The notes under the pieces were generated by a model. That model ran no database searches and was not told where the DNA came from. It saw only the letters and a program-made list of their open reading frames with translations. Below, piece by piece: positions 12,774 to 26,700 of a stretch of 64,000 bases of DNA (position 1 is its first letter; every line of letters begins with the position of its first letter). The position numbers were made by a program, and so were the translations under genes. Location: assembly GCF_905475345.1 (NCBI RefSeq), contig NC_066588.1:4310001-4374000 (forward strand). The letters are read 5' to 3'. This DNA comes from Vespula vulgaris. Its lineage: Eukaryota; Arthropoda; Insecta; Hymenoptera; Vespidae.

Positions 12774-13251
12774 AAGGGGGGAACCATTTGCTTACTACGA
12801 CGCAAAGGAGGGAGACATTGAAAGGCAACATGGCGGATTGATCCAGTCGCGGAACGTTTCGTACTAACGTTCTGATGGGTATCTCCAGAAGTGATTTTTT
12901 CCAATTAGAATAAAACAGTGCCTTTGGAAGGATCGTTGTCGTTCGTTAAAGCAAATCATAAGAAACGTCATTTGCAAAAGGCTATTGAAATTTAGTTTGA
13001 AGGTTAATTACGTTGTGTTTTCAAGAATGTCTTATTTGAGCCATCAGCGCGAAATACTGAAGGGTTGATATTACATGCGATTAAGGATCGCTTTTTGAAC
13101 GATAGTTCGTTATTGAATGGTAAATATATATATATAATATACTTAAAAAAATTTTTATTATTAATATATAGTATATATGTATATGTATATATATATAAAT
13201 ATATATATGTATATACATATGTTTAAATATATATAGTTATAGATATATGTA

Positions 13252-13422
13252 ATGTGTGTGTGTTGCACCGGCTTCGCGATAGTCTCGTCATCGTGCATTG
13301 TCGATGTCGTTGGCATCGACGATTGGGGCGGTGGGTCTTTCGAACTCAACGCTGATTGGTCGAATCTCTGGCGTAAGCTTTTGTTTTATGACGATAGTAC
13401 CCTCGAGATCGCGGGATTATAA
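13252..13422. other. GC-richer segment, open in several frames on both strands
   Basis: A short block stands out from its (TA)-rich surroundings. On the plus strand a 56-codon ATG frame runs 13252-13422, and a second plus frame from ATG at 13304 meets a GTAAGC donor after 23 codons. On the minus strand a frame containing SSKDPPPQSSMPTTSTMHDD looks like disordered coding sequence, but lacks a clear start. At most one of these is real, and a first exon of a long milton transcript is one possibility. I cannot choose a strand. Confidence 0.25.
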
Positions 13423-13517
13423 TTTTTTTTCTCCCTTTTTTACAATCTTTACGCGTAAGTGCGCGCGAGCGCGCACGAGCACACCCCTGTGAACCTTCTT
13501 ATCGTGTTATTTTATTG

Positions 13518-13562
<45 letters not shown>

Positions 13563-14324
13563 CCTCTTTTTTGGCGCGTTTTTTTAAACGTATTTAGAAA
13601 AATTCAAGTAGTATTAGTAGCAATGAAATATCGTGGTACAAAACGAAGGAGATATTTATTACTTGCATGATTTAACGCGTAATATATTTTGTCTTTAAGA
13701 TGAGTCATTACGAGTATATTTGTAGTGTATGACGATAAGAATTTAATCTATTCCCTCATTTTTTCTTTCTTTCTTTTTTTCTTTTCTTTTTTGTTTTTTT
13801 TTTTCTTTTTTTTTAATTTTATACGAGAGTAATGAATACGAAAGAGAGAAGAATAATCCAAGGTCAAAAAAAATTACGTAGTACAGTAAGCTAGTAAGGT
13901 TTCATTCGCATTAAGAAGTTTTACGAAGTTTTATAGATAAGTTTGTCCAAAACTATTTTTAAATATATATATATATATATATATTTTAAGCAATAAATTC
14001 ATATTGAATACAGTTCGATTAGGAATAGATAAACACAAATAAGATAATAGAAAATGGACAAAAATGGTATTAATCGAATCGTAGAAAAAAGAAATTCACA
14101 TTTTAGTGCAGTTCTTGACCGTGAGTTTTAGAATAAAACGAAAACGCTTAACGATCCTTGACATCGTTACTGGCCATTGTTTCTGCTAGTCTTATTGGAA
14201 ATATGGTATTATGTAAGTGTTGTACATAAAATTGCATATGTATGTACGTACATTCGCGATCTGTTTTTAAGGCAACGGACGAGGTTACGTTAGGGTTTTC
14301 TTTTTTCTTTCTTTTTTTTTTTCT

Positions 14325-14379
<55 letters not shown>

Positions 14380-14421
14380 AGAGGCAAGATCGTGACACAT
14401 GACCTCTATCTTCTCATATAA

Positions 14422-14439
14422 CCTCTCTTTCTCTCTCTC

Positions 14440-14493
<54 letters not shown>
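14422..14493. repeat. (TC)n microsatellite
   Basis: A pyrimidine dinucleotide tract of about 70 bases with a few GT interruptions, lying 45 bases after a (TA)n tract (14331-14378). Confidence 0.95.
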
Positions 14494-14494
<1 letters not shown>

Positions 14495-14994
14495 GTGTCT
14501 ATCTGTTTCTTTCTTCTCTATGTGTTGAGATATCACATTATTACATAGTTGAATAGAAAATATGTATATCTAAATGACAAGTATTAAGTTTACAAGATAA
14601 ACGAGTAAATTGTGTATGTGTGTGTATATTACGTGTATATATGTATACACATAGATACATAAATAACTCCATCGCGTGTAAACACAGACTGATTTTTAAT
14701 CGGTCTATTTCTCTCTGATGTATTTATACCATCCTTATTTAAATGCGAAAGGCTTCACGGATTTCATACTATCAGTTTGGTTGGTGCAAAGTCTTATGCA
14801 AGACTGAAGCAAACCTTACCTTTAACCCTCCCCCACACACATACCTTCCTCTCACCGAAGGAAATCAATAATCACCTGTATCTTTTGCACCTTTATTTTG
14901 TTTCTGGATAGTCTTATTATACAAATTTAGAGATCCAAGAAGAAGACAATAGAATATGCATGTATATTCATATAACTCTATGTTTATAAAAGCA

Positions 14995-15037
<43 letters not shown>

Positions 15038-15162
15038 TTTTGTTATAAGCAAAAATTATTAATACATTTAATTTTGTCAGATTTTTTTATTTAAAATAGT
15101 ACATACAAAATATATACAAGTTAATGATTACAAAAGTAACCTATGTTATATACATATATTTG

Positions 15163-15204
<42 letters not shown>

Positions 15205-15452
15205 TATAAATCATTAATACATTAAATTGTATTAGACGCTACTTTCGTAATTAATAGCAAGAGTTATGCAAGTTTACGAAATAAATCGTTGGTTCGATTC
15301 AATGAAACAAAAGTAGTCTTTGTAATCTTTAACGCGGAATATTTAGAAACACTTAAATTTCTAATCATTTAATCCCATGTATCATCAATGATGGAGGACC
15401 GTTGAATTAATGACTAAATTGCATCAGTATATTACATACTACGGTATCGATC

Positions 15453-15508
<56 letters not shown>

Positions 15509-16115
15509 GTATACAGTTATAAGATATCATGTTCGTATATACACGGAAGTAAAAGTAAGTTGAATCTATAGTTACACGAAATAGGGTCATTTGTATTACG
15601 TCAAGACTTTAGATAATTGAAATTAATTTTCTGATAGAAAGATAAAAAGATAAAAAGATAGACAGATAGAAAGATAGAAAGACAATGAATGAGAGATAGA
15701 AAGATAGAAGGACAGTGAATGAGAGAAAGAAAGAAAGAGAGAGAGAGAGAATGAACTAAAAGCTTTATTTAAAGGAAACGTTTTCATATTGAAATTCAAT
15801 ATCGTCACTCATGTAATATACTCGTAATAACATTTTCATGATATTTGAACAAACATAAATACAAACGTACGTACATAACATACATATATACATATATAGA
15901 TCGATGTTTTTCATTCGGTTAAATTTACAATCCCGATGCAGCACGCATATTGTATTACATTTCGAATTATTTAATGGACTGTTTTATGTTCGTTACTTGA
16001 AACAACCATATTCTATAATCAGTGTCATTATTATTTATGGAAGTTTAGTTTAACAATTGGACATAAAAAATTGGTATTGTTTAAAGTTATTGAATAAATC
16101 AGTTTAATAATAGTA

Positions 16116-16187
<72 letters not shown>

Positions 16188-17357
16188 TATTCGTTCGTAA
16201 ATATCCATCCAGAAATATCACGCAATTGAAGTTAGAAAAAAAAAGTTTAATAAAAGAAATTTGCACGAGTCTGAGTCAGTTACAAAGTACATGCAATTTT
16301 TCTTTTGGTTTTTATTTACTCGTGACCTTTTTGGTTCACAAGGGTCAACGTAGTTTTTTTTTCTTTCTTTCATATTTATATAGTGGCGGTCATTTGTAAT
16401 CGAAGTCATATCTAATAAATAATTGCTATTATTCATCGTTTAATCGAGATAATCGGCAACTTAAATAATATGGTAGTTGATGATAATTTGAGTAATTAAC
16501 GATCGTCTACATAATATTTTGAAAATGGTTCCTTCCAACAGAATCAATTGATTTTTTCAATTTCTTCAATTAAACGAATGTTTCATCAATAAATAATGTG
16601 TTTGCATAAGATTGAGTATATGAATCGAAGTATATGAATCTGTTCAATTAATTCGTTGAATGTCTTGTAAACGATCCATAGTAATGAATTTTTTATTGGA
16701 TATGATTTTTGATCGCAAATAACCACGAGCTATATACATAAATATGCAAAAAAAGGAACGTATAAAAGAGCGTATCCATTAGAAAAAAGGAAGGATGGAA
16801 GGAAGGAAGAAAGAAAGAAAAACTGTTAACCTTCATAACACGAAAAGGTCGCAAATAAAAGAAAAGAAAAGAAAATAAAGAAAAAGAAATGTTTACATGC
16901 ACTTTGCAGCTGACTCATAGCCGTAGAAATTGTTTTTCTTCAACCAGTTACGAATTATATGGACAAACAATCTGTATACAATACACACACACACATACAT
17001 AGCTTAACATCAATATATAAAAAAAAAAATCGACGATATATAAATAATGAAATAATTAAAGTATAATCAAAGATTTGGTTGTTCCAAGTATTTAATCAAT
17101 TGACTAAACAATTATAATAAACGATTAACGTATGTGTAAAGAAAGAGAGTAAAAATCATGGCTGTGCGATAGAGAGTAACATGCATTTTTCCTATGAATG
17201 ATAAATGTGATATTGTTAACGTTTATCAAGGACGATATAAGGGTTAAATTAATGTAAATAAAATTCGGGGGTATGGAAGTGGGTAACGAAATGGGTATGG
17301 TAGTTTTTGGTGTTGGAGTTGGGGTCCGTGTAGGGCCTCTATTGATGTACCCTGGAG

Positions 17358-17841
17358 GACGAGGAAAAAACAGATAAGCAAAGCTGGAGTGCCAGGTTGG
17401 AGGAAATCGAAGAGGAAGCAACCTCTTCGAGTCATCATCATCATCCTCATCATTATCATCATTTTCAACATCAGTATCATCATCAACAACAAGTCCAACA
17501 ACAGCAACAAAAAGTACAACCGCAACAAGAACAACAACAGTATCAACATCATCAACAACAGGAGGATTCTCAGGAGGATGATCCTTACGAATACGACGAG
17601 GACATCAGACCTTCGACGTCCTCCGTCTCTTCTGAGTTTGATTCAACTTCTGAGAGCTATGAAAACGAAGTGGCTCGAGTTCTTCGTCTCGAGACATATT
17701 ATTCACAAACGGGTTCAGTACCTAACAACGTGCCTACTACTAGAGTCAGCGCTCCTTGCTGGGACTGCAAGAGTTGTGTCGAAGGGACGCCATTGTTTCT
17801 TCTTGGCTCGCCGACCGACACACCCTGCACTTGCATATCCT
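17358..17841 (+). CDS. milt: Internal coding exon, His/Gln-rich, probable upstream milton exon
   Basis: The frame is open from 17346 to a stop after 17852 and has no in-frame ATG, so it should be an internal exon. It starts with DEEKTDKQSWSARLEEIEEE, continues into His-rich and Gln-rich runs, then an acidic patch (QEDDPYEYDEDIRPS), a Ser-rich patch and a Cys-rich end (CWDCKSC, CTCISC). A GTCAGT donor after 17841 leaves phase 1, exactly the phase needed by the milton acceptor at 24438, giving an in-frame join into LCSNRVSQMT. The acceptor is less certain: an AG before 17358 would give phase 0, while AGs before 17374 and 17396 would give other phases. I infer an alternative, longer N-terminus of Milton. 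It could instead belong to an unrecognised gene. The first coding exon that would supply its ATG is not identified. Confidence 0.5.
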
Positions 17842-17894
17842 GTCAGTACTCTTAATCTATCAAATCAAATACAGTCTTCTCTAGCATTCGATTG

Positions 17895-17948
<54 letters not shown>

Positions 17949-18964
17949 TATTTTATCGTGAACATGGGAAAAAACAATCTGATGAATTGATATTCTTCTT
18001 AGACGTTAGGACGAGTTTTCTTCGTCTTTTTTATGACGACTTTATAAACGCATGTTAAAATGCTTAGTTTCTTGCTGTATTCATGAAAGTATGAACAAGT
18101 AGGTAATTCGATGATTCTTTGCTACGAATACTCAAGCAATGTTTGACTTGTTTGTCCTTCTTTTTTCCTTCGTTACATCGTGCCAAACCAATAATTGCTC
18201 GAGACTAATAAAAGATAACGTGACGATAAATTGACTAGATCGCAGGTAGTACTACTACGTATCAGTGTGTCCTTGACTCTCTCTCTCTCTATCTATCTAT
18301 CTGTCTATCTATCTCTCTCTTTCTTTCCTTCACACTCTGTCATAATCGTCGTGTTCACCACGACCACAGATTTTCCTTATTCTTATTGGACGTTACGAGC
18401 ACGCGAGATTTACGTTGAGATTTATCAGTAGTGAATAGAACATTATTTCCGATTACGAGATATGAAACGTTAATAGATGGATGTTTAAAGAAATTATTTA
18501 GAGAATGAGATTCGTATTTAATTTTCGAATTCACGTGAATACGCGTCGAGCTTACCGCCGCCATATTTTGTCATTCGTTTAAATCCATATCAGTTATATA
18601 TATCAAACGCTTCTAATTTTGTCTGTTTCTTTGATGATTTATATAATTTATATAAATATATTACTTATATAAATCTAATAATGATTGTTTTTTTTTTATG
18701 ATAAAAATTTATTTCATTAGTATAATACATACATATATGAACATGTTAATATATAACATAAAATTTATATTTAATATAAATATAAATTACATTATGTGTG
18801 TGTGTATATATATATATATATCTATATATAGAAATTAACAAAGAAAAAAGAAAGATAAAAATTGTCTGTAAATAAGAATGACGCAAAAAAAAATGGCGGA
18901 GATGTCTGGCACGATAAAAAAGCATATGAAAGCCTCACCCCCACCATATTCCATCTTCTCCATA

Positions 18965-18982
18965 TTTTGTCACGTGACAAAA
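18965..18982. promoter_or_regulatory. Perfect palindrome with E-box core
   Basis: TTTTGTCACGTGACAAAA is its own reverse complement. The central GTCACGTGAC equals the strong E-box bound by basic helix-loop-helix zipper factors (USF, Max and MITF/TFEB families). Function here is inferred only. Confidence 0.35.
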
Positions 18983-19220
18983 CACGAGAAGATCGTAAGG
19001 TTATTCAAACTTCACACCTTTATCGAATGAAAACTCGTCTGCGTCGTCATGTTTACTTATAATAATTAATAATCATTCTCATTATTACGTATGTACACAA
19101 TTTCGATGCTTCTTTTTTGAAATTAACGCTGCCTGACAAAAAATAATATATGTATATATATTTTGCCGAAGGACACGGTGCATTTTCTACAAAATGCTCA
19201 TGCGTCTTTTAACACGCATA

Positions 19221-19256
<36 letters not shown>

Positions 19257-21000
19257 GACACATGTGTACGCGCGTTCGTGCACACACGCATGTTTATTAT
19301 TCTTTTTCGCACATGCCACTGTAAATATATCAACTGCTTTGTCTAATACAATGATTGCTATTGCATTTTGCTCACGTTTATCTTCTTTGTTTTTATTGAA
19401 TTATCATGTACTATATATTATGCATATTTATAGTACGTATATTATTCTGTAGTGTATAAATATTACACGTATTATTATATACACTACTTTGAAGTATATA
19501 AATATTATGCATATTGTTACATATACATATTGTATATATACATATATATATATGAAGAGATTACTTATAGCTTGTGCAATATATATGTATATATTATATA
19601 TATATATATAGTTTTATTATATATACTAAATATATATAATTATATATATATTAGTATATAATATTACTATGTATAATATATATATATATATATATATATA
19701 ATATACTAGTATATACACTAAAATTATATTATACTAATAATATTAGGTATATATATTATTATATACTGTTGATTTATATACATATACTAGGTAAACGAAG
19801 CTTCTATTCTATGACAAGAATTTATTACTTTTTATATTACTGAGAGATAAATAATTACTAGAAAAAAGTTTTCCTAAATTACTTTTAAAAGTAAGTTGTA
19901 GTAGTTTGCAAAGTTGTACGAAACGTCCTTTCGTTCTTTTTACATAATGATATGTAAAAAAAAATTTGATCGATAAGTATTCTTAGAAGGAAAAATATAA
20001 TGTGTAATCTCTTATGTAATATCGTTAAAGTTTTATTGGAAAATATTTTTAGATGGAAACAAAAAGAAATGAAAGAAAAAAAAAAGGAATGCACGATAGT
20101 CGCTTACGTAATTTTTTATTTATGTGATAAGCAAACTACGTAAATTACGAAAATACATCGTAAAATGTAACGAGGTTTGAGAAAGAAAGAAAAAGAAGTA
20201 TACGTATATTATTCGTATAAAAAAATCGTAATCGATTTTTCACGAAAGTGTTACATCGACCTGCATTGTTTGAGATTATTTTAGATTATCACTCGCGAGT
20301 GTATGGGCGTTCGCAGGATGAATCATTCGCTCCCCTCCTTACTTGGAATATTTTCACGGATTCCAGTCGTATTAGATTAGCCGTGCATCTAAACTGGTTT
20401 TCATGACAACATGAGAAAGGACTTTAACGCAACCGGTTTTAAATATCTCTAAGAAGGTTTGTGACATGTCGCGTTATGGTCAACGCAAAATCATTTTTAT
20501 AAAAATCTTAAGATCCGTGATTGATCTTGTATTTTTATATATATATTTTTTTATTTTATCTTTTTTATTTTTTATTTTTGTCTCGCTTTTGTTTATGTTC
20601 CTTTTTTTTATGCGATACTCTCTTTTAAAAGGAAAAAAGAAAATCTTTTTAAATTCTATTTTATATTAATTTTATTTATATTAATTCAATTCCAATTATT
20701 TATTGAAAATTAATTACGACGATACATTTGAATATCAAGCTAGTTGTTTTGAAAAAGTAAAAGGAAAAAAGAAATTTTACGAAAATTAGGACAACAGAGC
20801 TCGATCTCAATAAAATTCAATTGAAAAATCTAAAAGAAAATTAAATCAGAAAATTGTACGATATAATTGATTGTACCGAAAGAACGGCATTTCAATGAAA
20901 TTATTTTGTAAAATAAAAGGAACAAATCTACAAAAGTCAATTACAGTTAATTTCAACGAAATGTAAAAAAATACACACACACACATATATATATGCGTGT

Positions 21001-21062
<62 letters not shown>

Positions 21063-22506
21063 CAAATAATTCTACGTAAATTATTGATTAAACAAAATTA
21101 TTTATTTATTTATTTGTTTATTTAATTTTATTTTACATTCCCCTTTTCACTTATTATTTCTTTATTTCATTAATTTAACTATAATTATCTATTAACAAAA
21201 TAATTATGCCGAGGCAGTTGAATTTCAACGATATTATTTTAACAAAGATAAATGAAAACGAAAAAAGAATTCTATGAAAATTAATTACTGTTTCTGAAAT
21301 GAAATTCATTTGGAAAATTTAAAGTAAGAATAAATCAGAAAATTGTACAATATTATTAATTAAATCGAGACAGCTGAATTTCAATGAAATTCGTTTCGAA
21401 AATTCCAAAGAAAAAAAGAAAGAACAAATGAAAGAAAGAAAGAAAGAAAAAAAAATGTCAAGGAGAATCTTAGCCAGTTACTTTCATCAGAAAAGTATGA
21501 TGAAGGTCGTCGACCATATATCACCAATGTGTTCCTGATCACCTTCTACCGGTAATACTGGTTCGTCCAGGTAAAAGGGAAGGAAAAGTACCAACGCCTG
21601 AGGGAAAGCATTCATAATAATAATAATGATAATAATAATAATGATAATAATAATGAGAAGAAAAACATCGGGCTAGTTTTCGATATAATCTTAATGGAGA
21701 GAGTCGATCTTCCATTTAAAAGCTCGATCAGTGTCGTAATCATCGTTAGAATCTAAACGAGTTTATCCCTTCTAGAAAATGATAATGACGTTCTCCGTTG
21801 TGAAATGACCTATTTGCCCTTCGAGAGGAGGAGACTACACATGCGTTCCTTTCGAAAGTAACATTCCAAAAGATAAACGATACTTTTCGAATGGATTTCT
21901 CGTGTTAAATTTTGTTTCATTTCATTTTTGTTTTCCTTTTTCTTTTTCTTTTTCTTTTTCCGTTCGCTTGATCGATATTAATATAATATAATTAATTATT
22001 CACAACAAGAAATGGATAAATGAATGAATTAATTATTCGTCAAGAATTTCATTTTGTTAATTAATTTTATTTATTCTTAATACGTCGAGTTGAAAAATTA
22101 ATATATTAAATATAGGTATATTTAATTTATTTGTATATGATATATTTTTTTTTAAATTATATTAATATATTGGATTAATATATTTAAAAGAAATGTGTGT
22201 GTGTAAACTTAATAATATATAATAATGTACAATAATGTATAAACTCTAATATTATTTGTTACAATATATAAGATATACATACACATTAAAAAGATATATT
22301 AGAATTATTAGCTAGAACAGTCTATAATTATCATTATAATTATAGTAATCCATAACTATTATTTTTAATATATCATAAAAAAAGATATTCATATTTAATA
22401 TATACTATATATCTACTATATATTATAATAAATATATCTAAAAGTATAGAAAAGAAATTTTAATATATTAAACAATAATAATTACAATACTAATACTAAT
22501 ATTAAT

Positions 22507-22806
<300 letters not shown>

Positions 22807-23040
22807 AAGGAAAGAAAAAGAATTCAAATTCCAAATGCGTAATCGATGAAAGAAAATACTTTGAAAATAGTGACCAATTTCTTTGTACATTTATTGTTAA
22901 ATATATCAATTGTTATATTTTTAAAATATAACAATAGGCACATATATATAATACATGTGTGTGTTGCGTGGCTTGCGCTCACGCGAACCATTCAACACGT
23001 GCGATTGCATTCTCTCAGTTACTATGACGCCAGGTAGAAG

Positions 23041-23704
23041 ATGCGTCTGCGCCAGAGTCGGCTCAGTCTCTCCTGGATCGATAAGTTGCAAGAGTTAATT
23101 CAGATGCTGCCGCTACGGTGGTGGTAGTAGTAGGGTTGGTAGTGGTAGTAGTAGTAGTGGTTGATGGTTAGTGGTGGTACTGGTACTGGTACACTCCACT
23201 ATCTAAACTTCGCTACGATAGAAGGAGGGAACGCTCAAAATCTTCGACCATCTTCGTTGTTTCATTCGTTTTGTTTTTCTTCATACATTTCTGCTCGAGC
23301 TTAATATCATAATACACACACAACAAGTAACACGGGCGCGCACAGTTTACCCAAAAGTTTAGAATTTTTAATAGAAGAATTTTTAATAGACGAACCTAAC
23401 CAACGCGCACGATTATTTACTCGACGATTCTTCAAGATGGATTAACGATGATCCATGGATCTGCCTGTTGAATCTCCTTTTAATATTGTTCTTTATAAGT
23501 GATATATAATAACCACAGAGTGTATTGACCGATCTATTCGTATGATCGAAGAAAATAAAAATGTGAAAAATCGAAGAGATAAGTGACTTGATTGTTTACA
23601 TATGAGAAAGCATGATCATTGCTTGTTATTAAAAGTTTCATCCATTGTTCTCAGCTATAATAGTGTTCTTTGAATTCTACGCGTAAGAATTTCTCGTTTA
23701 CAAC
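23041..23704 (+). promoter_or_regulatory. Putative promoter and 5' leader of the short milton transcript
   Basis: The base composition rises in GC compared with the flanks, with GGTGGT/AGT-type triplet repeats at about 23116-23192. The ATG of the short milton isoform follows at 23705. No TATA box is obvious; the start site cannot be fixed from sequence. Confidence 0.4.
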
Positions 23705-26700
23705 ATGTTATCGCGTACTCTCGGTGCATTTACTATGCGTGGACGAAGATCTTCTTCCACTAATAATGGGGATAATCAAAGTATGTTCAATCTGGACGCT
23801 TCAGGTAATTTTATTTAAGAGAGATTGTCGAAATTAATTTAATAAATAAAATTGGAAAAATTGAAACAATAAAAATTAGCTGATTAAGTTTGATAAATTC
23901 TTATGGGAGGTTAGATAATTTTAAACGGTATATTTAACATTGCTTGCTGACCCGTTATAATTGATATAAATAGTTAAGATAGAATCGATTTTTGTTCGAA
24001 GCTCACGTGTGTTGAAGAAGAAATTCCCGATAAGTTACGTATTCCTATTTTTAAAAATAAATTCGTATATGTGATACAAACTCGACCGCCGCATATATTA
24101 AAAAAAAAAAAAAAATTCTGAATATGTCGAATATGAATTCTATTCTATCGTTTTAATTCTCGACGCAAGATCGTGAGATCTAAATCACAGTAGATCACTC
24201 CGTTGCACGTATTTATTTTCTTTTTTCTTTTCTTTTCCTGTTTCTTTTCAGCCTCTTCGCAATTTTATATACAAATTGATTTATTTTTTGTAAAATTCAA
24301 TGTACATATACATAATATTAAAATTCAATGTCTTCATTAAATATAATTACATAGACACACACACACACACACACACACACATATTTATATATAGTATAAA
24401 TAAAGTACAAAGACGAATCAAATATTATTTGTTTTAGTTCTATGCAGCAACCGGGTGAGCCAAATGACCAAGACCTATAATGACATTGAGGCAGTTACAA
24501 GGCTTTTGGAAGAGGTAAAAAAAAAACTGAACAATACATCCACTTTGCATTTGCATTCTCACAACATTAAATGTATCTTATATATATATATATTTTTTTT
24601 ATCATCGCGTAGAAAGAAAAAGATTTGGAATTGACCGCACGTATTGGTAAGGAACTGCTGACGCACAATCAAAAACTTGAAAGTACTGTGAATGCCCTGG
24701 AAGCTGATTTGAAAGAGGCAAACGAAAAGATTACGCAGTTGAATCATGAATTGTTCAAAAAAACCGAACTTATTCAGATACTTACAAACGATGTTGACGA
24801 GTCAAGCTCCGAAGGTGGTACACCAACAGGTTTGCGTGGTATCAACTTGGACATGATGCAAAGGAAGATAAGTACCTTGGAAGATGAGAACAAACAATTA
24901 CGTAATGAATTTTCCAAGTTGATACATGAAACTAATGATACCGAGGAACAGGAGGCCCGTCTTGTAAAGGATATTGCCGCTCAACTCGGTTAGCATTAAT
25001 AATATTATTTCATTAGCAATAATTAAATATTGAAATCATATAAAAGGTTTGAAAGATATAAATGTCACCATATAAATCGTAATATCGTTAACAGCAAATG
25101 CCAATATGGAGGCGGATGGTATGGCCGAGGAGCTTGGTCGACAAAAAGAAGAAAATAGGTTACAACACGAGCAAATAGTTAGCCTTACCGCTAAATTAGC
25201 TGAAACTGAGCTCAGGTTAGCTCAGCTCATGGCTGAACATGATGAGGTCGGTGCGACTCTAGTCATTACCAGAGATAATCAGAACACCCTTGCCAGTGAA
25301 CTTGCTGAATTCAAGGAACGATACGCCGAGGTATTATCAAAAAATTTATACATTGTTCTTTACAACTTGAAATAATAGCTGATACAACAATGGTAGTTCT
25401 TGTAAAAAAGAAAAGAAAAGAAATAAAAAACGATAAAAATATAACTGAACTCCTTTTCTCTGTCTGTTAGGTTGTAAATCTGCTATCTGAAACGCAAGAA
25501 CAATTGCGTAAACAAAGAAAGCGGGGAATGCCAACCGTAAGAGGTGGATCGTTGTTTCCTTCGATGGGTGCTGCGCCACAGCCAGACTCGATAGCTTCGG
25601 AATTGGAATCATCTCTATATTCGGAGCTGAGTCTGGATTCTGGTATCATTACTGATCGAACGTACGTTACATTTCATTATTTACTTCTATACTTACAAAC
25701 ATCTATACATATATATTATATCAATGAGAACTTTTTTTTTTAATACAATTTAGACCAACATACAAGAAAGTATTCGAAACGGTCCGTTGTGCCTCTCGAG
25801 CGTCTTACACGAGTGCAGATATGAATCAATTCCCTCGAATAGGTTCTATGACAACGTCAACTTTGTCGAGTGGTTCGATGGGTCCACGCATGAGTTGTGG
25901 CCAAGTTAAATCTAATATGCCTTATGGTTTTACGAGTTTGGATTCGACTGGACACAGTGAAAGCGAAGGTTCCCTTTTCACTGAGTTTGATGATTACCCG
26001 TATGTATCGTTTACCGTAGAGCAAATACGTACAACGGATATTTAAAAAAAGAAATCGCTTCTAATAATTGTTTTATCTTTTTTCTTTTTCTCCCCCATTT
26101 ATTACAGAGGACCACAAAGGATTGGAGTACCTGGTGCACCAGGTGCAGCGGATTTGGAAGCAGCTCTACGTCGGTTGACACCAGCAGAAGTGTTAGCAAG
26201 ACGAGCATGTTTAAGTACTGGTGCTGGATATAACTATGATTACGATGGTGGTATCCTACATTCACCGCCAACCTTTTTACCGTTTGGTTGTCGAACACCT
26301 GACAGTATAATGTCAACTGGTAGCAGTGGTAATCTGAGCGGTTTCAGTGGTAATACTGGAAATGCTTGGAGAGTTCCAGAGAAATTACAGATAGTAAAGC
26401 CAATGGAAGGTTCACAAACCCTACATCATTGGTCGCAATTGGCTACGCCTACTTTAGGTGGTTTATTAGAAGATAGGCCAGGTGTTAGAACACGTGGTGG
26501 GCGTGGTCTTGAAGATCTTGGTTTGTTGACCTTTACATTGTCGGATTTAGAGGAAGATGAGGAATATGCGAATCCTGGTAAGCTCTTCCAAGATACAGGC
26601 TCGGTTTATACCTTTACGAATAGCACGGTACTTCATCCGGATGAACATACAAGCGTGACACCAAGTATCGTGGGTAGTCGGGTCGCAACAGCACCTAGTA

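Larger units (their letters stand above)
10630..17345. other. Long non-coding stretch with microsatellites and one GC-richer island
   Basis: No complete gene is visible. It may include the promoter and first introns of a long milton transcript. It holds an (ATT)n tract at about 10998-11059, (TC)n at 13520-13558 and 14422-14493, (TA)n at 14331-14378, 15001-15032, 15168-15200, 15457-15506 and 16121-16184, and a promoter-like island at 12720-13500 described separately. Long reading frames here are simple-sequence artefacts such as poly-Tyr from ATT or TAT repeats. Confidence 0.5.
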
